A stretch of 64,000 nucleotides of DNA from Balneolales bacterium. GTDB lineage: Bacteria; Bacteroidota; Rhodothermia; Balneolales; Cyclonatronaceae. The stretch covers positions 20,377 through 84,376 of the forward strand of contig JAFIET010000007.1 in NCBI GenBank assembly GCA_020832405.1. Reading direction: 5' to 3'. The notes beneath the pieces are model-generated. The model saw nothing but the letters and a program-made list of their open reading frames with translations, was not told where the DNA came from and did no database searches. A program made the position numbers and the translations under genes. Positions 59,970 through 64,000 of this stretch are shown here, piece by piece (position 1 is the first letter of the stretch; each line of letters starts with the position of its first letter).

Positions 59970-60968
59970 ATGAGCACATCACCCGATAAAAAACCCGTCA
60001 TACTGTCGGGAATTACGCCCTCCGGCAGGCTTCATGCCGGAAACTATTTTGGTGCCATGAAGCAGCACCTCGAGTACATCGAAAAGGGAGACGCCTTCTA
60101 TTTTATCGCAAATTATCACGCCCTCACTTCCCTGCGCGACGGCAAACTGCTTGAGCAGTACACCCTTGATGTCGCCCTCGACTACCTCTCCCTGGGTCTC
60201 GATCCCGAAAAGTGTACGTTTTTTGCGCAAAGTGATGTGCCCGCCGTCACCGAACTTTCCTGGATTCTCGGCACCCTTTGCCCGGTCAGCCTGATGGAAA
60301 AAGGCGTGGCTTACAAAGACAAAGTAGCGCAGGGGCTGCTTCCTAACATCGGCCTGTTTACCTACCCGATTTTGCAGGCGGCCGACATCCTGATTTATCA
60401 CTCCGACATTGTGCCGGTGGGTGCGGATCAGAAGCAGAACCTCGAGTTTGCCCGCGACCTCGCGCAGAAGCTGAACCACACCTTCGACGGCGAGTACCTC
60501 AAACTGCCCGAGCCGTACATTGTGAAAGATGTGGCCATTGTTCCCGGCATCGACGGGCGCAAGATGAGCAAATCGTACAACAACCACATTTTCATTTTTG
60601 ATGAAGGCAAGGTGCTAAAAAAGAAAATCATGAGCATCCTCACCGATGCAACTGCCCTCGAAGACCCCAAAAATCCGGATAGCTGCAATGTGTTCAGCCT
60701 GATTAAGCTGTTCGCAACTCCTGAAAAGCGGGAGGAAATCCGGGAGGCCTACCTTGCCGGCGGCTATGGCTACGGACATGCCAAGAAGGAACTGCTTGCG
60801 CTGTTTAGTGATTACTTTGCTGAAGCCCGCGAGCGCCGTAAAGAGCTCGAAAAAGCCCCGGATACGGTGCGCGACTTCCTTCGTGAAGGCGGCCGCAAAG
60901 CCCGTGAACGAGCCGAACAGGTGATGCAGCCCATCCGCGAAGTAACCGGCATCATCCGCACTCACTAA
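59970..60968 (+). CDS. trpS: Tryptophan-tRNA ligase inside the trp operon
   Basis: Class I synthetase of 332 residues. The HIGH-type motif is GITPSGRLHAGNYFGA (residues about 13-28) and the KMSKS motif is GRKMSKSYNN (about 198); VGADQKQNLEFARDLA and YPILQAADILIYHSD are also typical TrpRS. It sits between trpE (44 bases) and trpG (18 bases), so it is under the trp attenuator. That links Trp-tRNA charging to the same signal as biosynthesis: if charging drops, the leader ribosome stalls and more synthetase is made. Whether a second trpS exists elsewhere is not visible. Confidence 0.97.
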   Translation: MSTSPDKKPVILSGITPSGRLHAGNYFGAMKQHLEYIEKGDAFYFIANYHALTSLRDGKLLEQYTLDVALDYLSLGLDPEKCTFFAQSDVPAVTELSWILGTLCPVSLMEKGVAYKDKVAQGLLPNIGLFTYPILQAADILIYHSDIVPVGADQKQNLEFARDLAQKLNHTFDGEYLKLPEPYIVKDVAIVPGIDGRKMSKSYNNHIFIFDEGKVLKKKIMSILTDATALEDPKNPDSCNVFSLIKLFATPEKREEIREAYLAGGYGYGHAKKELLALFSDYFAEARERRKELEKAPDTVRDFLREGGRKARERAEQVMQPIREVTGIIRTH

Positions 60969-60986
60969 CTTGTTTTTACTGCAGAT

Positions 60987-61589
60987 ATGATTCTCATAAT
61001 TGATAACTACGACTCCTTTACCTACAACCTCGTGCACCTGGTGGCGCTGCACACCGACGACTACAAGGTTGTGCGGAATGACGCCATCACCCTTGAGGAA
61101 GTCAAAGTCCTGGCCCCGGATAAAATTCTGATTTCGCCCGGACCGGGGCGTCCGGAGGATGCCGGCATTTCTGAGGCCATCATCCGGGAGCTGGGCCCGA
61201 CCACGCCTGTGCTGGGCGTTTGCCTCGGTCATCAGGCCATCGGGCAGGTTTTCGGGGCAACCGTGGGTTACGCTCCAAGCCTGATGCACGGCAAAACCTC
61301 CATCATCGAGCACCAAAGTGACGGGCTCTATCATAATGTGGCGCAGCATTTTACGGCCACCCGCTATCACTCGCTGGTTCTGCAGCCCGAAACCATCCCC
61401 GATGTGCTCGAGGTTACCTGCAAAACACCCGACGGCGTTGTGATGGGGGTGAAGCACAAATCTTTCCCCATCGAAGGCATTCAGTTCCATCCGGAAAGCA
61501 TCCTCACAACGGAAGGACCTAAACTGATCGAAAACTGGATCAGGCAGGGCGCGCATCCATCGGAAAAAACCTCAACAGAAAAGAGCTAA
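60987..61589 (+). CDS. trpG: Anthranilate synthase component II (glutamine amidotransferase)
   Basis: Class I glutaminase subunit supplying ammonia to TrpE. It has 200 residues with IIDNYDSFTYNLVHLV, ISPGPGRPEDAG, the nucleophile Cys79 in LGVCLGHQAIGQ, and GIQFHPESI with the His-Glu of the triad. As in many bacteria it could also serve p-aminobenzoate synthase, but the location says anthranilate. Its stop overlaps the trpD start (TAATG). Confidence 0.96.
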   Translation: MILIIDNYDSFTYNLVHLVALHTDDYKVVRNDAITLEEVKVLAPDKILISPGPGRPEDAGISEAIIRELGPTTPVLGVCLGHQAIGQVFGATVGYAPSLMHGKTSIIEHQSDGLYHNVAQHFTATRYHSLVLQPETIPDVLEVTCKTPDGVVMGVKHKSFPIEGIQFHPESILTTEGPKLIENWIRQGAHPSEKTSTEKS

Positions 61590-62641
61590 TGCCGGAATCC
61601 ATGATATTTTCTGATTTTAAGCAGGTACTGGAGCGGCTTGCATCGGGCCGCGATTTTGAGCGGGAGGAAGCCCGTCAGGCGATGGAATTCATCATCAGGG
61701 GGGAAGTGAACGAGGCACAGACCTCGGCTTTCCTGTTCGGGATGCGGCAGAAAGGCGAGCAGGCGGATGAGCTCACGGGCTTTGCCGAAGCCATGCGCGC
61801 GGCCATGATTCCGGTGCAGACCGATGTGTCCGGCGCGGTTGATCTGTGCGGAACGGGCGGAGATCATAGCGGCAGCTTCAATATTTCGACTGCCGCGATG
61901 TTTGTGGTTGCAGGAGCCGGTGTGCCGGTTCTGAAGCACGGTAACCGCAGCATTTCGAGCAACAGCGGCAGCTACGATGTGCTCGAAGCCCTCGGCGTGG
62001 CACCCGCACTTGAGGCACCCAAAGTGAAAACCTGCTTCGAACAGACCGGCCTTGCGTTCATGTTTGCCCCGCTTTTTCATCCGGCGATGAAATATGTGAT
62101 GCCTTCGAGGCGCGCACTCGGCATGCGGACCTTCTTCAACATTATGGGGCCGCTGCTCAACCCCGCCGGGGTGAAGCGTCAGCTGGTGGGCACCTTCGAT
62201 GAGGGTACGGCTCATTTGTGCTTCAACATTTTGCACCGTCTTGAAGCGGAGCGCATCGTAACGGTGCACTCTCAGGACGGTATGGACGAATTCAGCACGG
62301 CGGCGGATTCGCACGTGCACTACCTGCCGGCCGATCAGATCCCGACCTACATCATTTTTGGTCCGGAACAGCTTGGCCTGAAACGCGCAACGCACGCCGA
62401 GCTGAAAGGAGGCGATAAAGAGGTGAACGCGGAAATTATCCGGGCCATCCTCAGTGGAAAAGCGACTGAAGCCCAGACCGATATCGTGCTGTATAATGCA
62501 GCGATGGGCATTTTCACCGGCGGTCTCACTGATGATTTCAAAGAGGCGCTCGAACTGGCCCGGGAAAGCGTGGTCAGCGGGAAGGCAGCCGAAAAGCTGA
62601 AGCATTTTGCTGAAGCCACACAGGAGCTTGCCCATGAGTGA
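61589..62641 (+). CDS. trpD: Anthranilate phosphoribosyltransferase
   Basis: Transfers phosphoribose from PRPP to anthranilate. The 350 residues have the helical N-terminal domain (EAQTSAFLFGMRQKGEQADELTGFAEAMR) and the PRPP-binding region DLCGTGGDHSGSFNISTAAMFVVAGAGVPVLKHGNRSISSNSGSYDVLEALG; MRTFFNIMGPLLNPAG and VHSQDGMDEFS are also standard. Translational coupling is suggested at both ends: TAATG with trpG, and an 8-base overlap with trpC. Confidence 0.97.
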   Translation: MPESMIFSDFKQVLERLASGRDFEREEARQAMEFIIRGEVNEAQTSAFLFGMRQKGEQADELTGFAEAMRAAMIPVQTDVSGAVDLCGTGGDHSGSFNISTAAMFVVAGAGVPVLKHGNRSISSNSGSYDVLEALGVAPALEAPKVKTCFEQTGLAFMFAPLFHPAMKYVMPSRRALGMRTFFNIMGPLLNPAGVKRQLVGTFDEGTAHLCFNILHRLEAERIVTVHSQDGMDEFSTAADSHVHYLPADQIPTYIIFGPEQLGLKRATHAELKGGDKEVNAEIIRAILSGKATEAQTDIVLYNAAMGIFTGGLTDDFKEALELARESVVSGKAAEKLKHFAEATQELAHE

Positions 62642-63443
62642 ATTTCCGTTTAGCCCGCCCACCATTCTCGATAAAATTGTAGCGCAAACGCGCGAAGATC
62701 TGCATCAGAAAAAGAAGAAAATTGCGGCTTCCGATTTCCGGTCATTTCCTGAGTACGAGGCTGAGCGCCGCGATTTCAAAGCAGCTTTGCGGAAGGAAGG
62801 CAGCATTCGCGTAATTGCAGAGGTAAAAAAAGCTTCGCCCTCCAAAGGCATCATCCGGGAAGATTTCGATCCGGTCCGCATTGCGGTTCAGTATGATGAG
62901 GCCGGAGCCGCGGCCATTTCCGTGCTGACCGAGCCGCACTTCTTTCAGGGCGACCTGGCTTATCTGCGGCAGATTCGTCCGGAGGTTTCGGTGCCGCTGC
63001 TGCGCAAGGATTTCATTGTGGATTTTTATCAGATTGAGGAAGCCCGTGCTTCCGGTGCCGATGCCATACTGCTGATAGCGACCATTACCAGCGGGGCACA
63101 GCTTTCCGAGCTGCTTCATGCCGCACAGGAAGCCGGTCTGCAGTGTCTGGTTGAGTGCTACAGCCGCGATGAGTTCGAAGCGCTCTCCTTCAGCGAAGTG
63201 AGCATTGTGGGCGTTAACAACCGCAACCTGAAAACCTTTGAAGTGGACCTACACCGCGGCCTTGAGCTGCTGGCCGAAGCCCCGAAAGAAGTCATCAAAG
63301 TGTCGGAAAGCGGCCTGAGTTCCCCCCGCGACATCGAAACCGTGCTGGAGTACGGCATAGATGCGGCGCTTATCGGCGAACATTTTATGCGTCAGCCGCA
63401 TCCCGGCGACGCCCTCAAACGCCTGACTGAGCCCTTCAGCTGA
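62634..63443 (+). CDS. trpC: Indole-3-glycerol phosphate synthase
   Basis: TIM-barrel enzyme forming indole-3-glycerol phosphate. I start it at ATG 62634 (MSEFPFSPP, 269 residues), which overlaps the trpD stop by 8 bases; a longer frame from 62607 has no support. Motifs: ILDKIVAQTREDL, RVIAEVKKASPSKGIIREDF with the catalytic Lys and Glu, LLRKDFIVDFYQIEEARASGADAILLI, VGVNNRNLKTFEVD and SESGLSS. Complete. trpF starts 40 bases on. It is a single-function TrpC, not fused to TrpF as in E. coli. Confidence 0.97.
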   Translation: MSEFPFSPPTILDKIVAQTREDLHQKKKKIAASDFRSFPEYEAERRDFKAALRKEGSIRVIAEVKKASPSKGIIREDFDPVRIAVQYDEAGAAAISVLTEPHFFQGDLAYLRQIRPEVSVPLLRKDFIVDFYQIEEARASGADAILLIATITSGAQLSELLHAAQEAGLQCLVECYSRDEFEALSFSEVSIVGVNNRNLKTFEVDLHRGLELLAEAPKEVIKVSESGLSSPRDIETVLEYGIDAALIGEHFMRQPHPGDALKRLTEPFS

Positions 63444-63482
63444 GTGAGGCCCGGAACCCCATCACCCGAAAAAAACAAACAC

Positions 63483-64000
63483 GTGTATCAGCAAGACCGC
63501 CGGACCCGAATTAAAATCTGCGGCATCACCCGCCTTGAAGATGCCCGCTTTGCAAGCGGCGCCCTGGCCGATTTCCTCGGCTTCATTTTTGTGGAAGGCA
63601 CCCCGCGCTACATCGCACCCGAAAAAGCCGCCGAAATCATCAGCTGGATTGAAGGCCCGCGGGCTGTGGGGGTGTTCATGAACGAAACACCGGAGCGCAT
63701 CAACGCGGTTACGGCCGACAGCGGCGTACACATGGTGCAGCTGCACGGGGAGGAGTCGCCTGAAGTGTGCCGGCAGGTGCTTGCACCGGTAATTAAAGCG
63801 TTTCGGGTAAAGCCGGGCATGAGCCGCGATGATGTGATTGAGATGCTGCGGCCCTACCGTGATGTTGCCGAATATTTCCTGTTCGACAGCTGGGTTGAGG
63901 GCGTAGCCGGCGGTACCGGGCACACTTTCGACTGGAACATCATCCGGGATTTGTCTGAAGACTGGCCCGTGATGCTGGCAGGCGGCATCAGCGCGGGGAA
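63483..64000 (+). CDS. trpF: Phosphoribosylanthranilate isomerase, 3' end off the window
   Basis: Amadori rearrangement of phosphoribosylanthranilate. The frame from GTG 63483 is open to the window edge (172 codons). It shows IKICGITRLEDARFA with the catalytic Cys, FLGFIFVEGTPRYI, VGVFMNETPERI, VQLHGEESPEVC, LFDSWVEGVAGGTGHTFDW with the catalytic Asp and phosphate loop, and LAGGIS at the edge, so only about 30 residues are missing. No ATG is available near the start, hence the GTG. The operon could continue beyond the window; trpBA are not needed since they lie at 2.6-4.7 kb. Confidence 0.93.
   Translation, partial: MYQQDRRTRIKICGITRLEDARFASGALADFLGFIFVEGTPRYIAPEKAAEIISWIEGPRAVGVFMNETPERINAVTADSGVHMVQLHGEESPEVCRQVLAPVIKAFRVKPGMSRDDVIEMLRPYRDVAEYFLFDSWVEGVAGGTGHTFDWNIIRDLSEDWPVMLAGGISAG

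Noticed and set aside
60615..61556. A 313-codon minus-strand frame across trpS and trpG
   Set aside because: It crosses two well-supported genes and their junction; the product has no recognisable domain.
61586..62665. A 359-codon minus-strand frame covering trpD
   Set aside because: It is a shadow of GC-rich third positions in trpD, and trpD is unmistakable on the other strand.
1..64000. tRNA genes, rRNA genes, insertion sequences, integrases
   Set aside because: I read the gaps for tRNA-like cloverleaf ends, transposase motifs and terminal repeats and found nothing convincing. A tRNA or IS search program could still be decisive.

Overview
The window looks like chromosomal DNA of a bacterium of the FCB superphylum, most likely Balneolota/Rhodothermota. 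Reasons: PorV/PorQ-type barrels next to a protein with a type IX secretion (T9SS) sorting domain, lipoproteins and small families common in Bacteroidota-like genomes (DUF4837, DUF3127, a MerC/Fur pair), few Shine-Dalgarno sequences, and -7 promoter elements resembling TAnnTTTG. I see no rRNA, tRNA, transposon, prophage or CRISPR array. The species call is inference.

Layout: (1) 1-9 kb, plus strand: the end of an SDR protein, an aminotransferase, a convergent DUF971 gene, trpBA, a DUF4837 lipoprotein, a DUF3127 gene, uppP, and a 31-residue membrane peptide overlapping a sodium:solute symporter. (2) 9-17 kb: a flippase-like protein, a nitronate-monooxygenase-like enzyme, fbaB, dusB, pdxH, a small membrane protein and a phosphohexomutase. 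(3) 16.5-22 kb, minus: five tightly packed genes (lipoprotein, Asp-box propeller with T9SS tail, two PorV/PorQ barrels, a GT4 glycosyltransferase). (4) 22.4-32.4 kb, minus: thrS-infC-rpmI-rplT, pheST, a coiled-coil gene, zapA, a 6S RNA, ymdB, lolD and a TPR gene. (5) 32.6-41.4 kb, plus: a small membrane protein, an AtuA-like protein, a flavin amine oxidase, and two halves of an asymmetric ABC exporter flanking an RNase Z with a long Arg/Gly-rich tail, then a cyclophilin. (6) 41.7-53 kb: alaS, pdhABC, rfbDCB, a barrel and a large lipoprotein. (7) 53.4-58 kb: two sensor kinases, then a minus-strand fur-merC pair. (8) 58.2-64 kb: the main trp operon, trpL-E-S-G-D-C-F, running off the right edge.

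Most striking: the trp operon begins with an 18-codon leader peptide holding three consecutive Trp codons, with a complete set of mutually exclusive hairpins ending in an intrinsic terminator, and trpS lies inside this operon. Tryptophan synthesis and Trp-tRNA charging are therefore probably controlled together by attenuation, while trpBA is about 54 kb away without such a leader. Other notable points: an infC gene that apparently starts with AUC, a 6S RNA ending eleven bases before the ymdB start, the RNase Z with a replaced histidine and disordered tail inside a BmrCD-like ABC pair, an SDR lacking its catalytic Tyr, and repeated TGCAAC elements upstream of the Fur-family gene.
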